Shown here piece by piece: positions 18,408-29,180 of a DNA stretch of 64,000 bases (positions are counted from its first letter, which is position 1; each line of letters opens with the position of its first letter). The translations under genes were made by a program, and so were the position numbers. The notes below the pieces were generated by a model. The model was given only the letters and a program-made list of their open reading frames with translations, was not told the DNA's origin and did not search any database. Origin of the DNA: Caenorhabditis remanei (Eukaryota; Nematoda; Chromadorea; Rhabditida; Rhabditidae); the NCBI RefSeq assembly GCF_010183535.1, contig NC_071331.1, positions 22,940,001 to 23,004,000 of the forward strand, given 5' to 3'.

Positions 18408-21029
18408 TTAATTTCCAAAAAAAATCTTCTCCCAGCTGGAATTCGACGACTTCTTGTCTTCTTTTCCGCTCTCATCTGAATCCTCATCTGCTTCTGAAGC
18501 TTCTGAATCTTCTGAATCCTCCTCCTCTTCTTCTTCATCTTCTTCTTCCTCTTCCTCTTCATCTTCTTCTGAATTCTCCGCCCCCTCTCTCCTTGCCTCC
18601 TCTATCATCCTCTGATACTCTGCCCGTTTCTCCACCTCCAATCTCTTCGCAAGCTCCGCCTCCAATTTATTATATTTCTGCTTTTGTACGGATCCCTCGA
18701 TCCATGTTTTCTTGGCGAATTCCTGGTATTTTACGATATGCTCGTCTTTTTCGACGAGTTTGGTCTTGAGGTCGGTGAGCTCCGCCTCCAATTTGTCGTT
18801 TTTCAGATTGACACTGATTTGTTCTTCCTGGATTTCAGCAAATTTGGATTTCAGATCGGTAAGCTCCGCCTCCAAATCTTGGTTTTTCTGGTTGACGGCT
18901 CGGAACTCAAAGACGTGTTTGAGCGAAACCTTCTTTTTAGTCAATTTCCCTTTCAGCTCTGCTAGCTCCGCCTCCATAATCTTTTGATCCTTCTTCTGTC
19001 TTTCCTTGTTTTCAGCCAGTTTGGATTTGAGATCGGTAAGCTCCGCCTCCAATCCGCGATTTTTCAGATTGAGTGACTCCTCCTCTTCCTTCTTTTCAGC
19101 CATTTTCCCTTTGAGCTCCGCTAGCTCCGCCTCCAAATCCTCATTCTTCAAATTGACCGCTTCAAGCTCCTTGCTAAACTCCTCCACCTCGATTTCCGCT
19201 CTTTTTTTGTCGAAAGTTTCTTTCAAATTCATGGATTCCAGCGTCGCTACCTTATTAATCAAATCGTCATAGCGGTTTTGCATCTCATTCAATTTCTTCC
19301 CGAATCCTTGTTTCAGATCCGCCAGCTGGCAATTGTCTAGAGTCAGTTCCATCTGAGAATTTTTTAATTCTTCGGTCAATTTTTGATTTTCCTGATTGAG
19401 TTCCGTGTTTTTACGAGTCAATGACTTTATTTTCAATAGCTGAAATTCCGCGCTCGGAACTCGAGCTTCAGAATCCTGAAGCTCCGCCGATTTCTCCAGA
19501 ATTCCAATTTTCGGATTGTTGAGACCCGCCTCCTTCCTGCCTTGCTCGATTAGAGATTTCAAATACTTTTTGTAGAGCTCAAGGACATCTGGGATATTCT
19601 CACGTTTGTGAGTCTCAGAATCTTTTAGCTCCGCCCCTTTAGGCTCCGCCTCCTTGCCTTCTGAATCTTTGGGCTCCGCCTCCTTTTTCAGATCGTTAAT
19701 CTCTTGAACCGCCAGATTTTTCTCAATTGGCTTGATTTCCAGAGACTCGAGACGCTTCATGACATGTTCCAGATTGGCTTGAAGAGTTGAGATAATTTGT
19801 TGTCTGAAAAAAAAAATGAATTAGGATATCAAAAAATTTCAAAAAATTGCTTAAAATCACTTCAAATTGAATTTTTAACAAAAAACTTGAAATCTCTCAA
19901 AATTTCACTTAAAATCCTAGTATCCCACATGACCTAGGTTCCCAAAAAGTCGGTGGCCGAAGTTTTTGTCACATGGTAGCCTAGAAACCCAAATTTTGCA
20001 AAAACTAGTCCCCGACTCCAAAAAACATCCAAAAATGCCCAAAAGTCACGAAAATCACTCAAAATCACCAGTGGCCGAGTTTTCCACCTGGTGGCCTAGA
20101 AACCCAAATTTTGCAAAAACTCGGTCACACCCAAATTTTAATGTTTTTGAGCAATTTTTGGGTTATTTCAAGAAAATTTTGGATTTTTGTCAAGAAAAAC
20201 TTCGAAATTCTCAAAAATTCACCTAAATTCGTTAAAATACGCGATGGCCTAAGTTCCCAAAAAGTCCATGACCTAGAAAACTCACTGCTCATCAATTTTT
20301 GCCTCCAATTTTGTATCCTTAGTCTCCAACTCCTTGATTCTGGCGTCCTGCTCGGTGAGCACCTTCTGGTGCTCGTTGGCCTTGGCTTCTCTGAAAATTT
20401 GGGTAAATGAGGTGGCCTAGAAATCCAAATTTTGCAAAAACTAGTCCCCGAGCTCAGAAAGTCAGTTTTTGACATTTTCAGCGTTTTTAAAGCCTAAAAA
20501 CCACAAAAAACCACCAAAATTGGTCCGTGGCCGAGTTTTCCGACTCGTGGCCTAGAAATCCAAATTTTGCAAAAACTAGTCCTTGAAGCCAAAAATCGTT
20601 CAAAAATGCCCGAAAATTACTCAAAATCACAGATGACCGAGTTTTCCACCAGGTGGCCTAGAAAACCAAATTTTGAAAAAACTAGTCCCTGAGCTCAAAA
20701 AACCGCCCAAAAATTCCCGAAATACGCGAAAATCACTCAAAATCACAGATGGCCGAGTTTTCCACCAGGTGGCCTAGAAACACAAATTTTGAAAAAACTC
20801 GGCCACACCCAAATTTTGAGCGTTTTTGGGCAATTTTTGGGTTGTTTGAAGGCATTTTTTTGCATTTAGAAACAAAAAAAGCGTCCCGAGCTGAGAAAAT
20901 TCACAAAACTGCTCAAAAGTGACAAAATAAAAAATGAACTCACAATTGTCGGATCCTTCCACGATCGACTTTGAGCATATTATTCATTAGTTGGTATTCA
21001 TCCGTATCTACGAAGTCGTAGTGGGACAT
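18408..21029 (-). CDS. G10: long coiled-coil protein with acidic tail, 528 aa
   Basis: Three exons on the minus strand: 20944-21029, 20286-20390 and 18408-19803; all junctions keep phase 2 and the frame runs 529 codons including the stop. The ATG follows an acceptor TTTTTCAG near 21060. Residues 1-28 are MSHYDFVDTDEYQLM...; the 105-nt second exon (KELETKDTKLEAKIDEQ) matches exon 4 of G12 in length and phase. The centre contains about four internal repeats of roughly 30-35 residues built on LEAELTDLKSKLAE. The last 60 residues are an almost pure Glu/Asp/Ser run ending SSNSSWEKIFFGN. Both introns consist almost wholly of the ctaggccac repeat, in the sense direction of the transcript. It is probably a structural or scaffold protein; family not recognised. 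Confidence 0.83.
19925..20820 (-). repeat. ctaggccac repeats in G10 introns
   Basis: Introns 19804-20285 and 20391-20943 contain about eight degenerate units. On the minus strand they read GGACTAGTTTTTGCAAAATT, TTTCTAGGCCAC, GGAAAACTCGGCCAC, i.e. the same sense relative to transcription as in G12. Confidence 0.75.
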
Positions 21030-21652
21030 GTTGTGAACAGGAGTGCGTTACAAGTTCTGAAAAATCAAGATTGGGAGGGAAAATGTGTGGAAAAAGAGTG
21101 AAATCTTATGAAAGTAGGATGAAAATATAGAAAAATGAAGAAGAAATGGGATAAACAGACACACGGACAGGTTACTGTGCCAAAAATGTCTTAAAGCAAC
21201 CCAAAAATTGCTCAAAAACATCAAAATTTGAGTGTGGCCGAGTTTTTTGCAAAATTTGGGTTTCTAGGCCACCATGTGGAAAACTCGGCCACCAGTGATT
21301 TTGAGTGATTTTCGTGACTTTTGGACATTTTTGGACGTTTTTTTGAGCTCGGGGACTAGTTTTCCAAAAATATGGTTTTCTAGGCCACGAGTCGAAAAAT
21401 ACGGCCAGCCGTCAAATTCAACGTTTTTTGAGGTTTCCCAATTTCGGCTGAACTTTTCACTATTTTCTGCCAGATTTTTGGCTATTTTAACTAATTTTTA
21501 GCTTTTTGGCTTATTTCATTGTTTTTCCCATAAAAACGTTAAGGAAAATCGCAAAAATCAAAAATTTGTCAAAAATTGAGCTGAAATCGGATAGAATAGG
21601 GCTTAAAACTAATGAAAATAAGTAGAAACAGAAACGATTAACCGCAGAAAAA

Positions 21653-21900
21653 ATCAATGAATGCGAAGAGGCCAGAGGACTAATGGACCGCCACACAACC
21701 GTTCCCCGCGCACAAAAAAAATAGTGTGTGCATCGAAGAGACGGAGAGAAAAAGGACCCCTCGGACCGTCTTGGACGGGGGACTTTGCTACACAGTGTGC
21801 GCGGGGAGGTGGCCTTGGAGAAAGAGGGACCATCAGAATACACAGAAAACGAACGGACGGTCCGTTAGATAACATCGGGACGGGGGGTCGTCTAGAGAGA
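21653..21900 (+). repeat. Repeat R2, copy 1
   Basis: Contains CGCACAAAAAAAATAGTGTG, then ATCGAAGAGACGGAGAG, GGACCGTCTTGGACGGGG and GAACGGACGGTCCGTTAGAT. Two further copies with the same order lie at 22262-22480 and 26668-26890. Open frames over it are not in a shared reading frame in all copies, so it is probably non-coding. Confidence 0.65.
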
Positions 21901-22261
21901 GAGAGAGGGGGGGGGGGCGGGGTCTCAAAGTGACAAAACCTACAGTAACTTTGTCAGTTGTCGGATAATCTCAGAGATTTTGACCGATTCTGATCCGGCT
22001 CGTCAAGAGCTTCCAGAAAAGTACCCACACGCCTAGATCCTGAAAAAATCGGGTCTCACCACGAAAACTACAGTAGCCCTCGTAAATCGTGCCGAGACCC
22101 AAATCGCTTCAAACCTAATGTTGTGTGCACTTTTCTGAAAACTGAAAACGAGAAGAATCTGAAAATAACAGTATCAATCAATTTGGACTGAATCCGATGG
22201 AGTTATGATAGATTTTGTGAATTCTGCGGTTTTCGAAAGTCCTATTAATAGAAGAAACAAA

Positions 22262-22480
22262 TCAATGAATGCTAGGAGACCAGCGCACAAAAAATAGTGT
22301 GTGTATCGAAGAGACGGAGAGAAAACGGAACCCCGGGACCTTCACACAAAAAAACGGTCCGTCTTGGACGGGGGGCTTAGCCAGTGTGCGCGGGGAGAGG
22401 TCTCGGAGAAAGAGGGACCACCAGAATACACAGAAAGCGAACGGACGGTTCGTTAGATTACATCGGGGAGGGACCATCTC
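22262..22480 (+). repeat. Repeat R2, copy 2
   Basis: Same order of blocks as copy 1 (CGCACAAAAAATAGTGTGTG, GGACGGGGGGCTTAGCC, GAACGGACGGTTCGTTAGAT). Confidence 0.65.
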
Positions 22481-23190
22481 ATTATAAGGGGATGAAGAAG
22501 GGGGGAGGTGGTTAGAGAGAAGGAAACCGTACCAAGAGGGATTTGCCAGTTTTTGGATAATCCCAGAAATTTTTGAATTGAAAATTCTGATCCAGATCGT
22601 CGAGATCTCTCAGAAAAGTACCCACAAGCCTAAGGGCACGATTTACGGCGGGTTACTGTAGTTTTCGTGGTGGGAGCCTAAATAGGCTTCAATTAGGACG
22701 GTGTGATGGGTCTAGAGAGGAGGGGGACCACCAGAATATGTACACACCAAAAAACGGACGGTCCATTAGAAAAATATCTCAATAGGAGAGGAGCGGGCTA
22801 TGTAGCAACCACACAAACGACCTGGACAAATATTACATAATCTCCCCTACGTCATCATCAATCACTAGGGGCCATCTGCCACGTCATCAAAATATACAGA
22901 TACATGGAGATGTCGATGGGGCACACGATTAGACAAGATAGGCAGACAGTGACAGTAATCATTTAGGAATCAGCGGATTGTCACCTGTCAAATAGCGAAT
23001 GAACATATAACAAGGGGGGACTGAAAACAAGATTATAGGAAAAGATCAAATAGATAAAAGCCGGTTATCAATACCGTAAGCTTTGTCAAATTACAACATC
23101 AAATACAGTATACAAGTCATTTATTCACGAAGGCAATTTTTAATAATTTTCAAACCCTAAAGCCTACGAAAAGTCAGTCTTAATAAGTTT

Positions 23191-25883
23191 TTATTCCGAA
23201 AATGGATTGTATTCGATAGGCAAGTTCTTTTTGCGAACCATACTGTCTCCCTGGAACCATTCACGACGGAATTCTCCAGCTCCATCCGGAGTGTTGATCC
23301 ATTCCACAGTGATATGGTCGTCCACCCGTCCGAAGAGTTTTTTGAAAGAGACGATGAGATTGGCGCCCTCCTTTGGTTCAAGGACTCCACATGGTACGTT
23401 GACTCGGAGTCTTTTGGTGGTTTTGATACAGTAAGCAATACGACGGGCGGACGAGTTGATCACTTTGATGCATTGATGGTAGGTGATCTGGTCGGCGTAT
23501 GGGCCTTTGAAGACGATTTTGGTTGCTGGTTGCGTCTCGATGTCTCCTGGTGGAACGGTTTGAGCCAAGGCGTTCTTCTTCGCACCGTCCATTTTTTCCT
23601 CCAACTTCTGGATTTTCATTTTCATCTCGGTTACTGTAGCATCGTGTTGTTCTCTCAGTCTATTCTCATTCTCGATGGATTCTTTTAGCATTTTTTCCTT
23701 TTCCCAAATTTCCCGATCCTTCTCGTCCAGCTTTCCCTCCAAAAACTCCTTCATATTCTGGTATTTTCGATTTGCCTCCTCGAGTTCCAGCCGGAGAAGC
23801 TCCGCCCCCTTTTCTAGCTCCAGCTCGTCAACTTTTTTGAAATTGTCAATTCTCAGAAATTTCAGATTATCTCGAAAAGCAGCATGGAGTTGAGACCACG
23901 CGGATTGCAGCTCTTCTTCGGAACTTTTCAGTTTGGACCGACTGAAAAAAAGTTCTTTTTATTGATTCAAGACGTCCGTAATGCCAATATCTTTATTTTT
24001 GTAGTTGACCACTTTTTTGTACGGGTGGTTTCTGAGGAGTTATAGGTACTCAATGTAAGTGGCTCAAACACTCTCAGGGACCGCCCGTTCAAAAAAGTGG
24101 TCAACTACAAAAATGGAGATCTAGGCTTGATTTACAGTAAACCACAAAAAACTTCAGCAAATTTTGATACAAAATGGTGGAAATACAGCTCAAAATATGA
24201 TTTTTCAACAATTATTTAAAATTTTGGACTAATTTTGAATCAAATTTTGAGCGCTTCTCCCCTCTGTCTGTATCTATTTTCCTAGACAGTACTTTTTGTC
24301 TGATTACTCCAATTTTAGTGAGATACTGTAAGTCAACCCTAGATCTCTATTTTTGTAGTTGACCACTTTTTTGTGCGGACCGTCCCATTGAGTAGGGGGC
24401 CGCTCGTCCAAAAAAGTGGTCAACTACAAAAATGGAGATCTAGTCTCGTTCTATAGTATACTACAAAAATTGTTGTTTTGGGGCACTCAGGTCTGCAAAA
24501 TTCGGTTCTAAAACGACTGAAAATTGCAAAAAATAGTCGACATGGCTTTCCACATGGCACTAATTAGCTCTAAAACGCAATTTACTCGGAAAGTGGTAAT
24601 TATCCCAAAACTTATCGCAAATCTAGACTACTTGGCACTAATTAGCTCTAAAACTTTAAAAATGGTATCAATTATCGCAATTTACTCGGAAAGTGGTAAT
24701 TATCCCAAAACTTATCGCAAATCTAGACTACTTGGTACTAATTAGCTCTAAAACTTTAAAAATGGTATCAATTATCGCAATTTACTCGGAAAGTGGTAAT
24801 TATCCCAAATCTGGATTACTTACGTTTCCTGATGTTCTTTTCTCTCCTTCTCCAGTGCCAACTTCAATTCTCTGATTTCCGCCGCTTTTGCACCCGGCTG
24901 GTTAACTTGAGGTGGTGGTCCTGGGTACACTCCGGCTATTTGGGGCGTAATCTGAAATTTGAAATCAGGTTATATCGATAGAGAAAAATACGGGCTTTCT
25001 TATGGTATAAAAAGTGTGTTGATCCAATTAAAACTAATAAAGTTATGGGACGAAATCTCAAAAATTAATAAAAAGAATCGGTAAAATTGAGACAGCTAGA
25101 CTAACTATTGCAAAAATTGGGATTTTTGACTAAAAATTACTCAAAAATTGTTATTTTTGTTCAAAAAATAACGATTTTAACTTAAAAATCGTAGTTTTTA
25201 GTGTAGAAATGATGAAAATCACGCTAAAAATCTAAATTTTGAATGAAAATCACTTTAAAAGATTGGAAATTTTCAAGGGCTCACTTTCGCCTTGTGCCAG
25301 GACTCCTCCATCCGTCTTCTCAAAATGCTGCACACACTTTCAGCCAAATCACGCGGCTCTCCGACAGTATTCTACTCTGTTGATGGTTGTAGGTCCTGCT
25401 CCTGGTCACCGTTCATCTCCTGCAAGAACTCATCGTCACTACTGTCGCCGTCATCCGAATCCGAAAAGTCGTTCTGGAATACGGTAGTGGGTAGTCAATT
25501 TTCAGATAGACAGGGTTTTTGACTAATTTTATGCCAAAGATCACAATTTTTGACTCGTTTCTGAACCGAAATATTAGATTTTCGGTCAAAAAATGCAATT
25601 TTTGACAATTTTTAGGTCATTTTTGTCCTTTTTTGTAATTTGTCTGACAGAATTACATTCGAAATCCATGATTTTTGACTGATTTTTTGAGAGAAAACAG
25701 AGATTTTCTACCAACCTTCTCCTCGACTTCTCCTTCCGCTTCCATCATCTGATCCAATCTTCTATGCAAAGTTTCCAGAAATGGATTCTTTTGGACATTA
25801 GGCTCCGTGGACACGTCATCGTTCAGCGTTTCCTCTGACGGAATCTCGTAAATGTACGAATTGGGGGTCGCTCTGGAAGTCAT
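23191..25883 (-). CDS. G11: coiled coil fused to an MSP domain, with an in-frame stop upstream
   Basis: Minus-strand exons 25716-25883 (possible first exon), 25285-25473, 24824-24951 and 23191-23941; all donor and acceptor phases agree. The last exon encodes about 65 residues of coiled coil ([20 protein letters not shown]) followed, after AQT, by a whole MSP domain of about 124 residues ([56 protein letters not shown]). Free MSPs are about 127 residues and polymerise to drive nematode sperm crawling. Two small gaps, after KTT and in the loop before DDHITVEW, set this domain apart. The exon 25285-25473 has a TAG at 25372-25374 within an acidic stretch ([12 protein letters not shown]). An ATG at 25311, after that stop, would give a clean 301-aa protein with MSP at about 178-301. 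A further upstream exon (26152-26211, MSSSNLTPGQKFVKMV) joins out of frame. Either the N-terminal part is decaying or the shorter form is made. Confidence 0.75.
23942..24823. repeat. G11 intron with two palindromes and a 100-bp tandem repeat
   Basis: Palindromes at 23987-24124 and 24340-24442 share arms TTTTTGTAGTTGACCACTTT and its complement. From 24577 to about 24806 a unit of exactly 100 bp beginning GCAATTTACTCGGAAAGTGG repeats 2.3 times (starts at 24577, 24677 and 24777). Confidence 0.85.
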
Positions 25884-25918
25884 TGATCAATTGATATCAA
25901 TTTCGGTGATAGAACTAA

Positions 25919-26063
25919 CTAGGGAAGGATGCCAAGTCAAGATGGAGTTACGGGACAAGACCTATATGGTTGGAAAGGAAATCGGCTGGTCTGGCCATAT
26001 AGGTCATATATCATGGTCGGATCTTGACCCGTAACTCCATCTTGACTTGGCATCCTTCCCTAG
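25919..26063. repeat. Hairpin element, 145 bp
   Basis: Inverted repeat with nearly perfect arms of about 37 bp (left begins CTAGGGAAGGATGCCAAGTC). It is flanked on both sides by TAA (25916-25918 and 26064-26066), as expected of a 3-bp target duplication. It lies in a G11 5' intron or upstream region. It resembles a miniature inverted-repeat element; no coding capacity. Confidence 0.8.
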
Positions 26064-26151
26064 TAAGCTTAAAATGGACGGGACTTTTTTAAACTGTGGT
26101 ACGGTAATTAAAACTACAGTAAGCTCGGTCACCAAGTTAGAAAAAACTCAC

Positions 26152-26211
26152 ATTTCTCTTCATCACCATTTTCACAAATTTTTGGCCTGGAGTCAGGTTG
26201 GACGATGACAT
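26152..26211 (-). pseudogene. Upstream exon of G11, out of frame with the next
   Basis: ATG at 26211 is directly preceded by TTTTTCAG. Twenty codons (MSSSNLTPGQKFVKMVMKRN) end at a good GTGAGT donor in phase 0. The next acceptor (25873-25875) opens an exon whose coiled-coil frame needs phase 2, so joining them stops after about 18 codons. It may be an old first exon that no longer fits, or part of another transcript. Confidence 0.5.
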
Positions 26212-26667
26212 CTGAAAAAGTGGGGATAGAGAGATTGTTGGAAGAAATCTTAATTTTCACTGAAAATCTTGAAGTTAGCCTGTAAAAACGACTCCTGTAC
26301 TCGCCCAGACACACAGATGGACATCCGGACTGTCGGAAACATAGACAGACATCAGGAAATCGGGATTTTGATAAATTTTGGGACATCCGGACATCCGGAC
26401 ACACAGATGGACAACCGAGTCTTAAAATTGGCAAAAATGTGGGCATCCGGGCACACAGACAGGAAATCCGCGCTCAAATTTGTAGCAAAAATGACAGTTT
26501 TAGTCTATTTCTGCTGGTTTGGGGGCATCCGGACACCGAGACACACAGATGAACATTCTGGGCCCGAAAATTGTCGAAAAAAAGTACATTTTCCTGCAAA
26601 ATCTGGCTCAAACTGTCTCTGTGTGCTTTTACTGTGAATAAACGTCCTATTAACAGAAGTAAACAAT

Positions 26668-26890
26668 CAATGGAGACCACCTTCCCGCGCACAAAAAAAA
26701 TAGTGTGAGTATCGAAGAGGCGGAGAGAAAACGGACCCCCCCCCCCCCTCCGGGACCTTCACACACAAAAAACGGTCCGTCTCGAACGGGAGGCTTAGCC
26801 AGTGTGTGCGCGGGGAGGTGGCCTCGGAAAAAGAAGTACCACCAGAATACACAAAAAACGAACGGACGGTCCGTTAGATTACATCGGGAC
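26668..26890 (+). repeat. Repeat R2, copy 3
   Basis: Same blocks as the copies at 21653 and 22262 (CGCACAAAAAAAATAGTGTG, AAAACGGTCCGTCTCGAACG, GAACGGACGGTCCGTTAGAT). Confidence 0.65.
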
Positions 26891-27140
26891 GGGGGTCGTC
26901 GAGGGGGGAAATGGTGAGAGGGGGGTAATCGAACATTTGCCGAAAATCAGAAAGTGACAAAAACTACAGTCTGTTTTCGGATAATCCCAGAAATTTTGAA
27001 CCGTTCTGATTCAGTTTGTCAAGAGCTTTCAGAAAAGTACAAACAAGTAGGGTCTCGACACGATTTTCATAAAGGGTACTGTAGATTTCAAAATTTTTGT
27101 ATGATTTTCAGATTTTAAATAAAATATTTGGATTCAGGCC

Positions 27141-27306
27141 GTTGAGAGCTTTCAGAAAAGTATAATCATGCCTAAGTTTGGTGCAAGTTGGGTCCCGCAA
27201 CGAAAACTACAGTAATCCATTCCTGGGTTACTGTAGCTTTCGTGGTGAGACCCAATGTGGTGGGAATCTAGGCATGATTATACTTTTCTGAAAGCTCTCG
27301 ACGCAC
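27141..27306. repeat. Imperfect palindrome with ACTACAGTA core
   Basis: Left arm GAGAGCTTTCAGAAAAGTAT, right arm its complement near 27275-27300. The inner halves are AACGAAAACTACAGTAA and TTACTGTAGCTTTCGT. Related half-elements occur at 21960-22145, 22560-22690 and 27000-27085. Confidence 0.75.
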
Positions 27307-27863
27307 TGAATCTGAATATCACGTTTTCCACTCCATAATATAGATAATCTTGGATCCCCTATTCTTCTTGTAGCTCAAATCGCATCTGTCTGTGTGTCTA
27401 TTTGTCTTGGAAAAAAAGGCGTGGCCTCCGTACTCCATATCCTTTCACTCCTCACGTCTCCTCATTATAATAATCTTTTCATTGGGAGACGCAGACGACG
27501 AGAGGAAGAGCTGAAGGACGTGTCGAAGAGACGCTCCCCTTATACCCCCTTTCTCTTTGTACACAAATGCCAAAGATAGTGAGAAGAGACGCAGACAAGT
27601 AGAGAGCGACGAGATTCTACAGGAAAAGACATCGAGAGGAAAGGGCAACAACAACACGTTTCGCCCCGAGAGAGAAGAGACGGCCCCAGCTGGTTGTCAT
27701 AAGGGGGTGACATATTCAAATTATCTGGTTGTTAGCTGAGACACGGGCGGTGCTCTATCCATTTTTCTTTATCTTTTTGATTATTCGTATTGGAGACAGG
27801 TGTGGTGTCGACTGGCATACATATCGATTAGGTTTTTCTTTTCCTCGACTATTTTTCATACTT

Positions 27864-28207
27864 GCAAACCGGGCCGGCCCGTAACTCCCTTCAAGCTCAA
27901 TATTATGAGCTGAAAAATATACCAAAATGTAGATCTCAGCGAGTGCTATGTCCATGACCTACTACGGACCGGATGGCTATTCGTTAATGTGCCGCGGGCC
28001 GGGCTAGAATGGCTTTTTTGATCATTTTCGCGTTTTTGACACTTTTTCCCGGCCCGCGGCACATTAACGGATAGCCATCCGGCCCGGAGTCGGTCACAGA
28101 CATAGAACTCGCAGAGATCTACATTTTGGTATATTTTTCAGCTCATATTATTGAGCTTGAAGGGAGTTACGGGCAGGCCCGTGTCGGCCCGTTTCGGCCC
28201 GGTTTGC
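27864..28207. repeat. Palindromic element P1, copy 1 (about 344 bp)
   Basis: Long imperfect inverted repeat: GCAAACCGGGCC at the left and GGCCCGGTTTGC at the right, with arms carrying ATGTAGATCTCAGCGAGTGC and CCGGATGGCTATTCGTTAAT. No open frame. It resembles a non-autonomous palindromic transposon. Confidence 0.85.
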
Positions 28208-28333
28208 ACCCAAAATTTTCTTTAATTTTTTAAAATTTTTCATTGAAAATGTGACCATTAATGATGAGTTTGACTTTTTTGCAGAAAAAAATCAAAAAAT
28301 TTGAACTTTGAACTTTGGCGCCAATTTACCATG

Positions 28334-28626
28334 CGTAACTCGCTTGAAACTCAATATTATGAGCTGAAAAATATAGCAAAATGTAGATCTCGGCGAGTGC
28401 TATGTCCATGACCTACTACGGACCGGATGGCTATTCGTTAATGTGCCGGGGGCCCTGCTAGAATGGGTTTTTTGATCATTTTTGCGTTTTTTGGAACTTT
28501 TTCCCGGCCCGCGGTACATAAACAAATTACCATCCGGTCCGTAGTAGGTCATAGACATAGAACTCGTCGAGATCTACATTTTGGTATATTTTTGAGCTCA
28601 TAATTTTGAGTTTGACGCGAGTTACG
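28334..28626. repeat. Palindromic element P1, copy 2
   Basis: Same arms as copy 1 (CGTAACTCGCTTGAAACTC at the left, its diverged complement at the right), lacking the outer GCAAACCGG ends. Confidence 0.8.
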
Positions 28627-29180
28627 AGCCGGCCCGATTCGGCCAGGTTTGCAAGTGTGCTTGTCAAGGCCTGACTTCAAAAAAAGTCCTTTTTCCCAAA
28701 ATTTTGTTTAAATTTTGTCAATTTTTTATTGAAAATGTGACCATTCAAAAATTTGACTTTTTCGTCAAAAATTTGACTTTTTCGCAGAAAAAATTCAAAA
28801 ATTTTGAATTTTGAACTTTGGCGCCAATTTACCCCCGTGTGGGATTAAGGTCCCAAACCGTTTTCTGGGTCAGTTTATCCCAAATTAGTCTCTCGACCAT
28901 TTTTATCTTATTTTCTGCAGTTTTTAGTATTTTTTCGTCGATTTCTCACCAATTTCCGCTTTTTGGCGTAATTCAACCACGTTTTTGCCAATTTGTCTCT
29001 CTACTTGGCTTTTTTCATCAATTTCGGTCAATTTTCGCTCAATTTCGCTCATTTTTAATGCTGTTTTCCAACTGTTCTACCCTATTCTACCAATTTTTTG
29101 CAAAATATACAATGAGCTATTAGCGCCCCAGATTTTCACCATTTTTCATCTATTTTCACAAGTTTTAATTTGAATTTCAG

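Larger units (their letters stand above)
21030..23190. other. Repeat-rich spacer between G10 and G11
   Basis: Holds ctaggccac repeats (21190-21440), two copies of a roughly 230-bp GC-rich repeat (21653-21900, 22262-22480) with a further fragment near 22690-22790, and palindrome-derived AAAACTACAGTAGCCCTCGT-type sequences (21945-22145, 22545-22690). AATAAA for G11 lies at 23120-23125 (minus). No coding region is supported. Confidence 0.6.
26212..29180. other. Repeat-rich spacer before G12
   Basis: 26260-26560 has degenerate CATCCGGACACACAGATGGA motifs; 26668-26890 is R2 copy 3 (with a run of 14 C at about 26737). 27141-27306 and 27864-28626 are palindromes listed separately. 27380-27720 shows no supported gene. 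28660-29160 is AT-rich, low in feature, and leads to the G12 start. Confidence 0.6.

Noticed and set aside
21661..22487. Possible small protein in repeat R2
   Set aside because: The frames over the three copies are not kept in common, with shifts and a poly-C run; repeat or RNA is more likely.
25330..25400. A tiny intron removing the TAG in G11
   Set aside because: The only GT-AG pair spanning it would be about 38 nt with a poor donor, below usual nematode intron size.
27394..27739. Short frames rich in Arg/Lys
   Set aside because: No splice context, no paralog, and overlapping frames on both strands; probably chance.
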